A stretch of DNA of 64,000 nucleotides, taken from positions 62,001 through 126,000 of the forward strand of contig NZ_JBHSGU010000009.1 of the NCBI RefSeq assembly GCF_042652645.1, read 5' to 3'. Below the pieces are notes generated by a model. That model was not told the origin of the DNA. It saw only the letters and a program-made list of their open reading frames with translations, and did not search any database. A program made the position numbers and the translations under genes. Position 1 is the first letter of the stretch. The number at the start of each line of letters is the position of its first letter. The stretch is from Glaciecola siphonariae (lineage in GTDB: Bacteria; Pseudomonadota; Gammaproteobacteria; Enterobacterales; Alteromonadaceae). Below, in pieces: positions 42,450 through 51,854 of the stretch.

Positions 42450-44099
42450 TTAACTCACTTTAAAAAACTCAACTTTATCTCTTAGGTCTATCGACACTAA
42501 ATTTAAGCCATTTGCGGCAGCTAAGTTTTCATCTAACGAGTGAATAGTGCGCTCAGACATGCCCTTAATTTGCTCCATTGCTTGGGCAATCTCGTTAATT
42601 GAACTTACTTGGCTGTGGGTGGCCTGCACTACAGATTGAACATTTTTGAGTGACTCGAGTGCCTGCTTTTCAATATCAATCAATATTTGGTTTGCTTCGC
42701 TGGTGAGAGCCTTGCCATTTTCTACAAGAGGCTGAGTTTTTTCCATGGCGTTCACCGAGGCAATCGTCTCTTTTTGGAGTTCTGTAATAATGGCTTGAAT
42801 TTGGTTAGTCGCATCGCCGGTTCTACCTGCTAGGGTGCGTACTTCATCTGCCACAACGGCAAAGCCTCTTCCTGTTTCACCAGCGCGCGCAGCTTCAATT
42901 GCCGCATTTAAGGCAAGTAGGTTGGTTTGCTCTGAAATGCTGCTGATCACGCCTACAATCGCGCCAATTTCTTTTACCGTGCTTTCTAGCTTTCTTACTT
43001 GCACAACTGTGTCATTCACCGTCACTGAAATGCTTTCAATTTCGTTGGCGCTGCGGCTGACAGCCAGCGTTCCTTTTTTCGAAAATTCTGTGGTTTCTTT
43101 CGAATTTTGTTCGGTTTGCATGGCAATTTCAGCTATGTGATCAAGGCGCGTTTGCATTTCTTCAAGGTTGCTTAAGGTGCGCGATGTTAAATCAGCCTGA
43201 GTAGACGCGTCGCTGCTCACATTCTTTGACGTATCTTGCAAATGACTCGATTGCTCCGACACCTCATTTGCTGCACTTTTTATGCTTTTTACAATGCTGG
43301 TCAGGTTAGTCTGCATCTCTTTAATTGAATAAAGCATACTGTTGCTGTGCTTACTCTCAACACGGTCGGTTAAGTCTCCACGGGCCATCGTTGCTACTAC
43401 CTGCGCCGCATCGCTTGGCTCAGCGCCTAACGCTTTGTATAAATTATCTATAATGAGTTTAGCGATAAGTAAACATAACGCAGCGGCAATGGCCGTAATT
43501 ATCAACATTGTAGACTGAAAGCCGTCGGCTACGTCGCGGGCGAGAGGCGTAGTCTCTTGGTTTTTCTGTTCTTGATGGTCAATGAATTCATTTATTACCG
43601 CAAGCCAAGTAACAAACGCCGGTTTCGCTTGCTCTAGAAGAACTTGTTTCGCCTCGCTGTCGTTGCCGGCTTCTTTAAGTGCAATAATCTGTTTAATAAG
43701 CGGAAGCGTTTTATCGCGAATGCTATTGATGCGAGAAATGATGTCGAGCTCTTTCGCGCTGAAAAGTGAGGCATCGTTCATCATCGCTTTCATTGCTGAA
43801 TTGGATGTATCGTAAAAAGATTTCAGTGTTTTGATTTCTTGCTTGAGAGCGTTTATCTCATCGGGTTTTTCAACAAGCACAACATCGCGCACTGAAATTG
43901 CGCGGTCGTGCACACTGCCTCTAAAATTGATGGCGTAACGCTGCTTAAGAGAGTTTACGTCGGTAATTTCTGTGAGTGAATCGCTGATGTAATTTACTTT
44001 TTGGATGCCAATCACGTTCGAAAGCAACAGCATAAATAACGCGGCAGAAAAACCGATATATAACCTTTTTCTTAACGACATTTTGTTTAGCATTTCCAC
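42450..44099 (-). CDS. Methyl-accepting chemotaxis protein
   Basis: 549 residues: a cytoplasmic start, TM1 (about 13-31), a periplasmic four-helix-bundle ligand domain (about 32-195), TM2 (about 197-219), a linker ending in VVATMARGDLTDRVE typical of such receptors, then the signalling coiled coil with the conserved hairpin SEQTNLLALNAAIEAARAGE and GRGFAVVADEVRTLAGRT. No C-terminal CheB/CheR-binding pentapeptide is seen. It signals through CheA/CheW encoded elsewhere. The ligand is unknown. Single gene with its own terminator. Confidence 0.95.
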   Translation of the reverse strand: MEMLNKMSLRKRLYIGFSAALFMLLLSNVIGIQKVNYISDSLTEITDVNSLKQRYAINFRGSVHDRAISVRDVVLVEKPDEINALKQEIKTLKSFYDTSNSAMKAMMNDASLFSAKELDIISRINSIRDKTLPLIKQIIALKEAGNDSEAKQVLLEQAKPAFVTWLAVINEFIDHQEQKNQETTPLARDVADGFQSTMLIITAIAAALCLLIAKLIIDNLYKALGAEPSDAAQVVATMARGDLTDRVESKHSNSMLYSIKEMQTNLTSIVKSIKSAANEVSEQSSHLQDTSKNVSSDASTQADLTSRTLSNLEEMQTRLDHIAEIAMQTEQNSKETTEFSKKGTLAVSRSANEIESISVTVNDTVVQVRKLESTVKEIGAIVGVISSISEQTNLLALNAAIEAARAGETGRGFAVVADEVRTLAGRTGDATNQIQAIITELQKETIASVNAMEKTQPLVENGKALTSEANQILIDIEKQALESLKNVQSVVQATHSQVSSINEIAQAMEQIKGMSERTIHSLDENLAAANGLNLVSIDLRDKVEFFKVS

Positions 44100-44258
44100 T
44101 AATGGGCTCCTCTATGCGTGACGCAAATTTATTTCAGTAGTTAACCTTAGCTCTGCAAGGTGTTGTTTCTTATTCAGAGCTGAGGTAAGCCAAGATTTTA
44201 CTGTGTGCAATGGGTTATCGGCTTGCGTGAGATTGTGATGAGGCTTATTTTTAAACGG

Positions 44259-44438
44259 GCATTAAGTATGCAAGAGCCACGTATGTAAGAGACTCGTAAG
44301 TGAGGGCCACGTACGGAAAAGCTGTGTATCTGAGGCCTACGTATATGAGAGCTATGCAAAAAGGGGCTATGCACAAAGGAGCTGTGCAAATAGGAGCTGT
44401 CCTAGCCGGCCCTACATTGATAACAGCCATGCCTTAAG
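44259..44438. repeat. Degenerate 15-nt tandem repeat, about 12 units
   Basis: From 44259 to the nagZ stop the sequence keeps a 15-base period, e.g. GAGCCACGTATGTAA (44274), GGGCCACGTACGGAA (44304), GGCCTACGTATATGA (44334), GAGCTATGCAAAAAG (44349), GGGCTATGCACAAAG (44364), GAGCTGTGCAAATAG (44379). The core is GRGCYRYGYA. Fifteen bases are five codons, and both strands have short open frames with five-residue periodicity, but neither has an ATG or ribosome site. The nature is unknown. Confidence 0.75.
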
Positions 44439-45483
44439 TTGTTTTGAGCAAGGTGTTTAGCTTATTAAGTAGAGCCTCCTCGTTTGCTGTTGAATCATGA
44501 GCAAGCGGCGTCGATGCTTTACCCGCTGCTACGCGCGCGCGCGTCAGTGCGTCACCGCTCAAAGGTGAAACAACAGATTCAAGTGCTGTTAAATCGGCAA
44601 AGTTTCCGCTGCACTGCAACACTACATCACAACCGGCGTTGAGTGCGTTTTGAGCGCGCGAAGCGGTGCTGCCGCTCAGCGCGTGCATGTCAATATCGTC
44701 GGTCATGATAAGTCCACCAAAACCTATTTGTTTACGCAGTACGTCGTTAATGACTTGCTTGCTGAAGGTGCCGGGGTGGGTAGCGTCTATGTGAGAATAT
44801 AGAATATGGGCGGTCATCAACATGCTTTGATGCTTAAAGGCCTCGAAGGGTAAAAAGTCCCATTGCGCAAGCGCATCGAGCGTCGCATCCACAGTGGGCA
44901 GAGCTTTATGGCTGTCTACCGTTCCTCTACCGTGGCCTGGACCATGTTTAATTACCGGCTCTACAGCGCAAAGCTGCAGGCCTTCGATAGTGGCGCGTGC
45001 AAGATCAATAACTGCATCAGGGGAGCTGCCTAAGGCACGGTCGGTCACTACGGTTGAGGCGTTGGCTTGAGGGATATCGAGCATGGGCGCGCAATTAACA
45101 CTTATGCCTGCCCTCTTTAAATCAAGGCCTATTAGCTGATAATTAATTTTACATGCTTCAATGGCGCGAAGCCGGTCAACTTCATAAAGTTTAGCAAACA
45201 CTGTGGGACTGGGCGGAATCCGCCAATGCTCACTGGGCAGCCGAGACACCCGCCCGCCTTCTTGGTCAATTAAAATAAGTGCATCTGGGTTGAGTGTGAT
45301 GTCTTTAAAGTCGTCGGTGAGGGCTTTTAGTTGCTCTGGATGCTGAATGTTTCGCGCAAACAAAATTAAACCTAAAGGACGCATATCCTTAAGCAGGTCG
45401 CGCTCTTGAGGCGTTAATGCGGTGCCCTCGCAGCCGACTATGGCGTTACTGGGTATATGCTTAAACTGAAAAGTTGAATTCAT
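44434..45483 (-). CDS. nagZ: Beta-N-acetylhexosaminidase NagZ (GH3)
   Basis: 349 residues of the GH3 fold: LILFARNI, IDQEGGRVSRL, the family motif KHGPGHGR (about 178-185; usually KHFPGHG) with the acid/base His, and nucleophile Asp in MTDDIDMHAL (about 261). It acts in the cytoplasm, cutting GlcNAc from GlcNAc-anhydroMurNAc peptides in peptidoglycan recycling. Its partner anmK lies 16 bases upstream on the same strand. AGGA precedes the ATG. The gene ends inside the 15-nt repeat tract. Confidence 0.95.
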   Translation of the reverse strand: MNSTFQFKHIPSNAIVGCEGTALTPQERDLLKDMRPLGLILFARNIQHPEQLKALTDDFKDITLNPDALILIDQEGGRVSRLPSEHWRIPPSPTVFAKLYEVDRLRAIEACKINYQLIGLDLKRAGISVNCAPMLDIPQANASTVVTDRALGSSPDAVIDLARATIEGLQLCAVEPVIKHGPGHGRGTVDSHKALPTVDATLDALAQWDFLPFEAFKHQSMLMTAHILYSHIDATHPGTFSKQVINDVLRKQIGFGGLIMTDDIDMHALSGSTASRAQNALNAGCDVVLQCSGNFADLTALESVVSPLSGDALTRARVAAGKASTPLAHDSTANEEALLNKLNTLLKTT

Positions 45484-45499
45484 GCTATTCCTGTAATGA

Positions 45500-46732
45500 T
45501 TAGTCTGGAAAACTAATTTTGCCTAGGCTTACGCTGGGCATATTCGTTTGCTCAGAATGCGCATCCCCTTTTGCACAAAGCGTTTCGTTAGCGAGAAGGG
45601 CAAACAATACTGCCTCTTTGGCATCAGGGTTGAGCGAAAGCAATTCTGTACTGCCCATGCTAGCGTCAGGCAACGATTCGCTGAGTTTGTTTTCAAGTCG
45701 CTCCATGAGTAATGGGTTGTGTATGCCGCCGCCGCTCACATAAACCATAACATCATGTAAGTGCTCACTCAGCTTAAGTATTGCATCAGCTATGCAGTTT
45801 GCACTAAATTCACACAGCGTTCTGAGAATATCCTGTGGGGCGATACTTTGTTGCTTGCTGTTATGCGTAGCCTTAGAAACAGTGCTGAGCGCATGAGATA
45901 AATAGTCAAGGTTAAACACTTCAGGCCCAGTAGTTTTTGGAAAATCCTGAGCAAAAAAAGCATTATTTTCTAAGGCATTAAGAAGCGCTAGATCAACGCT
46001 TCCGCTTCTGGCAATTTCAGCGTTTTTATCGTATTCGAGATGAGAATAATGCCGCTGAACAAAGGCGTCCATCATGGTATTGCCTGGGCCAATATCAGAA
46101 CTGAATATGTCAGAAAGAGCAGCGTTTTTGGGCAAAAAGCTTAAATTGGCAATGCCGCCAATATTCAACATAATGCGGTTTTCTTGTTCATGGGTAAATA
46201 ATAAGTAATCACCATACATTACGAGCGGCGCTCCTTGCCCACCCGCAGCAATATGCTTTTGCCTGAAATCACTTAAGGTCATGATACCCGTTTGCACTGC
46301 GATATGGTCGCCGTCGCCAATTTGTAAGGTCGCATTGTCAAAATCTGCAAGGCCATGCTGCTCTTTAGGGCAGTGATAAACGGTTTGTCCATGGCTGGCA
46401 ATCGCATCTACATCGCGTTTAGACATACCGAAGCTGCTAAGTGCTTGCTTCACTAATTTTGCATGATAACGCCCAATCCAAGCGTTTAATAAGCAAAGAT
46501 GCTGAATGCTGCCATGCTCTTTTGCAAATATTTGGCGCACCTTACTACGATACTCATCACAATATTCAATGGTTATAAAATGCAAGAGCTCGCATTGGGT
46601 GTTTATACCCGCGCCCGATATTTTGCATACAGCAATATCTAAGCCGTCTAGGGAGGTGCCGCTCATTAAGCCCACAATAATACGAGAGGGCTTATCGCAG
46701 AGGGCGCTTAAGGTTTTGATATGTGGGTGCAT
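45500..46732 (-). CDS. anmK: Anhydro-N-acetylmuramic acid kinase AnmK
   Basis: 410 residues of the sugar-kinase/Hsp70 fold: VGLMSGTSLDGLDIAV near the N-terminus (phosphate binding), SHGQTVYHCP, LNIGGIANLSFLP, DIGPGNTMMDAF and YVSGGGIHNPLLM. It cleaves the 1,6-anhydro bond and phosphorylates to MurNAc-6-P. With nagZ directly downstream it gives the cytoplasmic steps of cell-wall recycling. It is slightly longer than E. coli AnmK (369) with extra residues before VGLMSG and around the Lys/Gln-rich loop. Confidence 0.96.
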   Translation of the reverse strand: MHPHIKTLSALCDKPSRIIVGLMSGTSLDGLDIAVCKISGAGINTQCELLHFITIEYCDEYRSKVRQIFAKEHGSIQHLCLLNAWIGRYHAKLVKQALSSFGMSKRDVDAIASHGQTVYHCPKEQHGLADFDNATLQIGDGDHIAVQTGIMTLSDFRQKHIAAGGQGAPLVMYGDYLLFTHEQENRIMLNIGGIANLSFLPKNAALSDIFSSDIGPGNTMMDAFVQRHYSHLEYDKNAEIARSGSVDLALLNALENNAFFAQDFPKTTGPEVFNLDYLSHALSTVSKATHNSKQQSIAPQDILRTLCEFSANCIADAILKLSEHLHDVMVYVSGGGIHNPLLMERLENKLSESLPDASMGSTELLSLNPDAKEAVLFALLANETLCAKGDAHSEQTNMPSVSLGKISFPD

Positions 46733-46892
46733 GTCATCAATCAGCTAGTTTGTGGCTTATTTGCTTTATCGTATGTTTGCGCAAAACAATACCACTTGCA
46801 AATTGGTAAGGTCAACGCGTGATTTTATTGAAAAATTACGATTTTTAATATTTAAAAAATCCAAAACGCATAAATTATGTACACAAAAGCGG

Positions 46893-46929
46893 TTGACATG
46901 TATTAACGCTCACCTATATGGTAATACCA
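46893..46929 (+). promoter_or_regulatory. Promoter with overlapping GntR/HutC-type operator upstream of the TonB receptor
   Basis: TTGACA (46893-46898), 16 bases, TATATG (46915-46920). The palindrome TGGTAATACCA (46919-46929) overlaps the end of the -10. TGGT...ACCA is the half-site pattern of HutC-type GntR regulators of amino-sugar genes, and such a regulator is encoded at 49840. The rest of the 309-base gap between anmK and the receptor shows no gene. Confidence 0.65.
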
Positions 46930-47041
46930 ATGCAATACATGTTTCACTGCTCATGTATTTTTAATGACGACTAAATGATTACGGCTTAATTATTCGATTC
47001 ACCGCAAAAACAGACGCTCACGTTTTTTAAAAGGGATTATT

Positions 47042-49753
47042 ATGAAGACTTACCCACTCAAACCGCTCGCTAAATGTATTTTATTTGCTCTATCGGGCTC
47101 AATGCTACTTAGCGCAAATGCCAATTCACAACAAGACAATGACTCAGTGGGCGACAACGCTGAAGTTGTTGAAATTACCGGGTCTCGAATCGCGAGGACG
47201 GAGTTAACGGCCACCAGCCCAGTATTTACGGTAAGTGAGCTACAGCTTGAAACTGACCAAGTGGTTAACGTAGAAGACATTATTAGAAAGTTGCCCCAAG
47301 CGGCAGCGGGTGCAAATAGCACCGGCGCAACCGTGGGTGATTCGTTAGGCTCCTCCACCATCGATTTAAGAGGTTTGGGGCAAAACCGCACATTGGTATT
47401 GGTCAATGGTTCGCGTATCGTGCCCTTTAGTTTCAGAAATGCTGTTGATGTAAACGCCATCCCTGCTGGCTTAATCAAGCGTGTTGAAGTCCTCACAGGT
47501 GGCGCAGCTGCTGTTTATGGCGCAGATGCAGTTGCCGGCGTCGTAAATTTTATTCTTGACGATGAGTACGAAGGATTTGAAACGACCGCAGGATACGAGT
47601 TTACCGACGGTGGCGGCGAAACCTTTAATATTGATGCGACAATGGGAACCAGTATCGATAACGGCCGAGGCAACGTGACTGCCTACGTGGGCTATTCAAA
47701 ACGTGAAGAGCTGTTGGCAGGCGAGCGCGATTTTACGCAAGGCTCACCCACAAATGTTGCCGGACGCGGCGGTAATTTTATCGATATTACAAGCGGGAAC
47801 AGCTTTGCTTTTGACGATGCCGGTACTTTGGTGAATCAAGCGCAAACTACCAATATCACGCCGCAGCGTTACTTAGTGCAGCCCCTTGAGCGTTTAACGG
47901 GTAATGTCTTTTTTAACTATGAGCTGTTTGAAGATGCCGTTGAAATGTATGGACGTGCTATGTTTACCCAAGTGCGCGTGACAGGAGCCGGTTCGACTGG
48001 ACAAACCCCAGTAACGGTTAATGAGCAGATCAACATTGCTGCTGATAACCCGTTTTTGAACGATGCCATACGAAGCCAACTAACCTTTGACGCTAACGGT
48101 CAGGCTGCAGTTGCTGTGCAAAAAAACCTTGGATTTGGCTTACAAGAAACCCGGACGGTGCGTGACACATTGCAGTTTCAGGTGGGCTTTAGAGGCGATA
48201 TAACCGACTTTATAGGGTGGGATATATACGGACAATACGGTCGCACCGACGGCACGGCTAAAGTCTACAACAATGGTATTCGTTCTGATTTTCAAAATAT
48301 TGCCAATACGCGCAATATCTTTGGACCAACAGACTTAAGCGATTTAAGTTCAACGCTTATTCATTCAAACCGTGAGCGCATTCAGTCGGTTGTAAACCTC
48401 AATATATCGGGTGACTCAAGTGACTTCTTTGAATTGCCAGCGGGCGCCATTGGATTTGCTGTAGGTTATGAATATAGAGATGAAGAGGGCGTTCAAACGC
48501 CCGGTGCTGCATTGGCTGGTGGAACTGCTTATGGTCTGGGAGGCATATCTGCTATTGACGCAGGTTTCGACACTAAAGAGTTTTATGGCGAGGTGTTAAT
48601 ACCTGTTTTAAAAGACCTACCTTTTGTTAAAGAGCTTTCGGTAGAAGGCGCTTACCGTAAATCAGATTATTCTAATGTAGATTCTGCCAGCACAAACAAG
48701 GTAGGGGTGTCGTGGGCGATAACCGAAGATTTAAGAGTGCGGGCAACTCGGCAAACCGCCATCCGTGCGCCAAATTTAGGTGAGTTTGCAGGACCTGAGG
48801 TCGCACTTTCACTGGCTTTGTTTGATCCAAACAGCCCATCGTTTATTCCGCGTTTGGGTGGTCGCTTTGACGGCGACCCATGCTTAGACGGTCGCGGCGA
48901 TAGTGCGCAATGCCAGCGTTTAGGTGCCGCGGCGCCGGGCACTACTTTTGATACGTCCCAAGCTATCTATACCTTTGGTGGAAACGATGCCATTGAACCA
49001 GAAGAGTCAGAAACAACCAGCATGGGTTTGGTGTTCACCCCCTCTGCATTAGGTGATTTGGCCATTACCGTCGATTATTACGATATTGAGATTACCGATG
49101 CGGTTAGCCAAATTCAGCCAATCGCGGCACTAACCAGTTGTTACATTGATGACCCAAGTGAAGGAAACCCACTGTGCGGCGCGGTGCTGCGAGACCCGGC
49201 TACCGGCCTCATTAGTCAAACATTGGTGAACGATTTTAATTTGGCAGTACTGTCTCAATCTGGTTTTGATGTGGGCGTGCGTTATGGGTTTGGTGATATC
49301 GGTGAAAGCGTGCAAAATTTACAGCTAAGTTACCAAGGCAATATCGTGAACGACCAGAGTCGGCAAAATAACGCAACCGTTGCAGCACTTGACTGTAAAG
49401 GGACTTTTGGCACGTCATGTACAGGTGACTTTGCCAGTATTGTACAAGCTGATTATCGTCATAGAGCATGGGTCGACTTTTCAGTAGAGGCGATAGACGT
49501 ACAAATAGGCTGGCGCTTTATTGGAGAAGTGAGTGCTGCGTTAGACGACAGCATTACGATTGGTTCGCAGAGTTATATTGACGTTGCTGCCACTTACAAA
49601 TTTGCAGATAAATATGAGCTTACCTTTGGCATAGATAACCTATTCGATGAAGAGCCACCGATTCCTGAGGCAGGTGGAAACTTCTTTGGCACGGTTAGCG
49701 ATTATGATGTGATTGGCCGCACTATTGGTATGACCTTTCGTTTTAGACCGTAA
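47042..49753 (+). CDS. TonB-dependent receptor, likely for amino sugars or oligosaccharides
   Basis: 903 residues: a signal peptide (about 1-29, ending ANANS), a TonB-box-like VVEITGSRIARTE, a plug with DLRGLGQNRTLVLVNGSR and the conserved VEVLTGGAAAVYGADAVAGVVNF, and a barrel ending in Phe-Arg-Pro (RFRP). This VEITGSRI type of receptor is common in Alteromonadales sugar clusters and is unlike siderophore receptors. Its neighbours (nagZ, anmK, a GntR regulator, nagX) suggest uptake of GlcNAc-containing oligosaccharides. An operator-like site lies in its promoter. The final Pro rather than Phe is atypical. Confidence 0.9.
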   Translation: MKTYPLKPLAKCILFALSGSMLLSANANSQQDNDSVGDNAEVVEITGSRIARTELTATSPVFTVSELQLETDQVVNVEDIIRKLPQAAAGANSTGATVGDSLGSSTIDLRGLGQNRTLVLVNGSRIVPFSFRNAVDVNAIPAGLIKRVEVLTGGAAAVYGADAVAGVVNFILDDEYEGFETTAGYEFTDGGGETFNIDATMGTSIDNGRGNVTAYVGYSKREELLAGERDFTQGSPTNVAGRGGNFIDITSGNSFAFDDAGTLVNQAQTTNITPQRYLVQPLERLTGNVFFNYELFEDAVEMYGRAMFTQVRVTGAGSTGQTPVTVNEQINIAADNPFLNDAIRSQLTFDANGQAAVAVQKNLGFGLQETRTVRDTLQFQVGFRGDITDFIGWDIYGQYGRTDGTAKVYNNGIRSDFQNIANTRNIFGPTDLSDLSSTLIHSNRERIQSVVNLNISGDSSDFFELPAGAIGFAVGYEYRDEEGVQTPGAALAGGTAYGLGGISAIDAGFDTKEFYGEVLIPVLKDLPFVKELSVEGAYRKSDYSNVDSASTNKVGVSWAITEDLRVRATRQTAIRAPNLGEFAGPEVALSLALFDPNSPSFIPRLGGRFDGDPCLDGRGDSAQCQRLGAAAPGTTFDTSQAIYTFGGNDAIEPEESETTSMGLVFTPSALGDLAITVDYYDIEITDAVSQIQPIAALTSCYIDDPSEGNPLCGAVLRDPATGLISQTLVNDFNLAVLSQSGFDVGVRYGFGDIGESVQNLQLSYQGNIVNDQSRQNNATVAALDCKGTFGTSCTGDFASIVQADYRHRAWVDFSVEAIDVQIGWRFIGEVSAALDDSITIGSQSYIDVAATYKFADKYELTFGIDNLFDEEPPIPEAGGNFFGTVSDYDVIGRTIGMTFRFRP

Positions 49754-49799
49754 AAGGTTGGACTTAATAACAAACACGTTATAAAACAAGAGAAACGCT

Positions 49800-49820
49800 T
49801 AGGGGGGCTCTGCTCCCCTA
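49800..49820 (+). promoter_or_regulatory. Hairpin in the leader of the GntR gene
   Basis: TAGGGG (49800-49805) pairs with CCCCTA (49815-49820) across a 9-base loop, 46 bases after the receptor stop and 20 before the regulator ATG. There is no T-run, so it may stabilise the upstream mRNA or weaken read-through rather than terminate. Confidence 0.5.
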
Positions 49821-49839
49821 ATCTGACTCAGTTGAGGTA

Positions 49840-50598
49840 ATGATTATTAAAGACGCATTGTTACAGCAAATCGGTGGTGATTGGAATCGCTCTACGCCGC
49901 TTTATCAGCAACTGGCAAATGACTTACGAAAAATTATATTAACCGGTGAAGTCACCAGCGGCGACGCAATTCCATCTGAGCGTTTGCTGCGTGAAAAAAC
50001 CGGGGCGTCGCGAGTCACCGTGCGAAAAGCTATCGACCAGTTGATTGATGAGGGTTTGTTGTTTCGCCGACAGGGCTCTGGCACTTTTATAAGCAATCGA
50101 ATTGAGCACAAAGGTGAAGATTTGTCGGGTTTTACCGACGAAATGCGTAATTTAGGTGTGGCGCCCAGCTCTATTTGGCTGGCTAAAACTCATGCGCAGG
50201 CTACGCCACAGGAGGCAAGTGCACTGAGACTACCTGAGTGCAGCGAAGTATGTCGTTTGGGCAGAATTCGCTTGTCGAATAATACGCCCATGGGCATAGA
50301 AAATGCCATTATTCCGGCTAAGTTCTTGCCAAATTTAGACGACATCAGCGACTCCCTCTATCATGCCCTAAACAATAATGGTTGTGCGCCAGTAAATGGT
50401 CTGCAAAAAGTCACAGCGTCTGTTGCATCGCCTACTGAGGCGGGTTTACTGTCGATAAAAGAAGGCGACGCGGTGCTGCGCATTGAACGATATACTTTTT
50501 TGCAAGATGACACCCCCCTTGAATTTACCCGCAGTGTATATCGTGGTGACAAATACGTGTTTACGTCGAAGCTGCAAAATTTTAAACGGGGCTGGTGA
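49840..50598 (+). CDS. GntR family regulator, HutC subfamily (NagQ-like)
   Basis: 252 residues. The N-terminal winged helix has PLYQQLANDLRKII, PSERLLREKTGASRVTVRKAID and RRQGSGTFIS. A C-terminal UTRA effector domain (about 85-250) contains GIENAIIP and RSVYRGDKYVF. HutC-type members such as NagQ and NagR bind GlcNAc-6-P or related compounds. It is followed by nagX after 74 bases. It probably controls the receptor promoter via TGGTAATACCA and the local amino-sugar genes. Identity as NagQ is inferred from context. Confidence 0.85.
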   Translation: MIIKDALLQQIGGDWNRSTPLYQQLANDLRKIILTGEVTSGDAIPSERLLREKTGASRVTVRKAIDQLIDEGLLFRRQGSGTFISNRIEHKGEDLSGFTDEMRNLGVAPSSIWLAKTHAQATPQEASALRLPECSEVCRLGRIRLSNNTPMGIENAIIPAKFLPNLDDISDSLYHALNNNGCAPVNGLQKVTASVASPTEAGLLSIKEGDAVLRIERYTFLQDDTPLEFTRSVYRGDKYVFTSKLQNFKRGW

Positions 50599-50672
50599 TG
50601 TATTTGCTTGCGAGTTGTTTTCCAACAATTTAATTTCAAACGTTTTTAGAGTCGAAGGTAGGGACTACGCCC

Positions 50673-51779
50673 ATGAGCAATACGCAACGTATAGATGCAC
50701 TTGATGTGCTGCGAGGCCTTGCACTAGCCGGTATGTTGCTTGTTAACAATCCGGGTGATTGGGGAGCAGTGTACTCGCCCCTGCTGCATGCTTCATGGCA
50801 TGGTCTGACGCCTACCGATCTGGTCTTCCCATTTTTTTTGTTCGTGGTGGGAGCGGCAATGGCGTATTCGTTTAAGGCCGCAATTGCCAATAGGCAATTT
50901 GACTGGCTAAGTATATATAGGCGTAGCTTCTTACTGATTGCCATTGGAATATTATTAAGCGCTTTTCCATTTCAGCAATCTTTATCTGAATGGCGCCTGC
51001 CGGGTGTGCTGCAACGCATTGGTTTGTGTTATTTTTTAGTCGCCGTATTACTTCGTTACTATCGACCCAAACAATTGCTTTTTATTGGCATAGCAACCTT
51101 GCTGGCCTATTGGGCGGCAATGGCATGGTATGGCTCAGATATTGGTACCGACCCATACGCAATGCAGAGTAATTTACCAAGACAAATTGACCTCATGGTT
51201 TTTGGTGAGGCGCATATGTGGAAAGGACTTGGTTTTGCATTTGACCCTGAAGGTCTGCTCAGTACACTCCCTGCCGCAGTGACCTGCTTGTCGGGATACT
51301 TAGTGACATTAAAACTACAAACCTGCGCCCATGCCATGCAAAAGATTAAGTTTTTGCTGCTCGCGGGAATAGTTGCCATTGGACTAGGTGTGCTGTGGCA
51401 CCTTGTACATCCTATCAACAAAAGCTTATGGACCAGTAGCTATGTGTTAGTGACAAGCGGGATTGCATGCATTTGTTTAGCATTAATCATTTTCTTGTGG
51501 GATAGTTTACGGTTTCGCTTTGCTTTACATGCGCTCAAAGTGTATGGCTCCAATCCTATATTACTTTTTGTATTAGCCGGTATTGTGGCCAGAGCGCTTT
51601 ACTTAATTAATATTGAAGTGAACGGGCAGACGCAAAGTTTAAAAGGTTTTTTATACAGTGGCCTTGCGGGCACATTGCCGCCAAAGCTGGCGTCTTTAAG
51701 CTTTGCAGTGTTGTTTATGATGAGCTTTTATTTGCTAGCGCTTTGGCTCTACAAGAAAAAGATATTTGTAAAACTATAA
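50673..51779 (+). CDS. nagX: NagX-type membrane protein (DUF5009, acyltransferase-like)
   Basis: 368 residues with about ten membrane segments. It has the family marks IDALDVLRGLALAGMLLVN and LVFPFFLFVVGAAMAYSF, and VYGSNPILLFVLAG near the end. This family, related to heparan-alpha-glucosaminide N-acetyltransferase, includes NagX of marine GlcNAc operons, proposed to transport or transacetylate amino sugars at the inner membrane. The gene follows the GntR regulator. The biochemical role is unproven. Its start ATG overlaps no other gene; the ribosome site is weak. Confidence 0.85.
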   Translation: MSNTQRIDALDVLRGLALAGMLLVNNPGDWGAVYSPLLHASWHGLTPTDLVFPFFLFVVGAAMAYSFKAAIANRQFDWLSIYRRSFLLIAIGILLSAFPFQQSLSEWRLPGVLQRIGLCYFLVAVLLRYYRPKQLLFIGIATLLAYWAAMAWYGSDIGTDPYAMQSNLPRQIDLMVFGEAHMWKGLGFAFDPEGLLSTLPAAVTCLSGYLVTLKLQTCAHAMQKIKFLLLAGIVAIGLGVLWHLVHPINKSLWTSSYVLVTSGIACICLALIIFLWDSLRFRFALHALKVYGSNPILLFVLAGIVARALYLINIEVNGQTQSLKGFLYSGLAGTLPPKLASLSFAVLFMMSFYLLALWLYKKKIFVKL

Positions 51780-51854
51780 GCTTAAAACAAGCACGAATCG
51801 TCCCGTGATGCCTTATGCACTTTGTTGCAAAAATATTGCACTTTGATGTGCTTA

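Noticed and set aside
44198..44389. Minus-strand open frame of 63 codons over the 15-nt repeats with five-residue periodicity
   Set aside because: It can only start at TTG, has no ribosome site, and the periodicity follows automatically from a 15-base repeat. Kept as a DNA repeat, not a gene.
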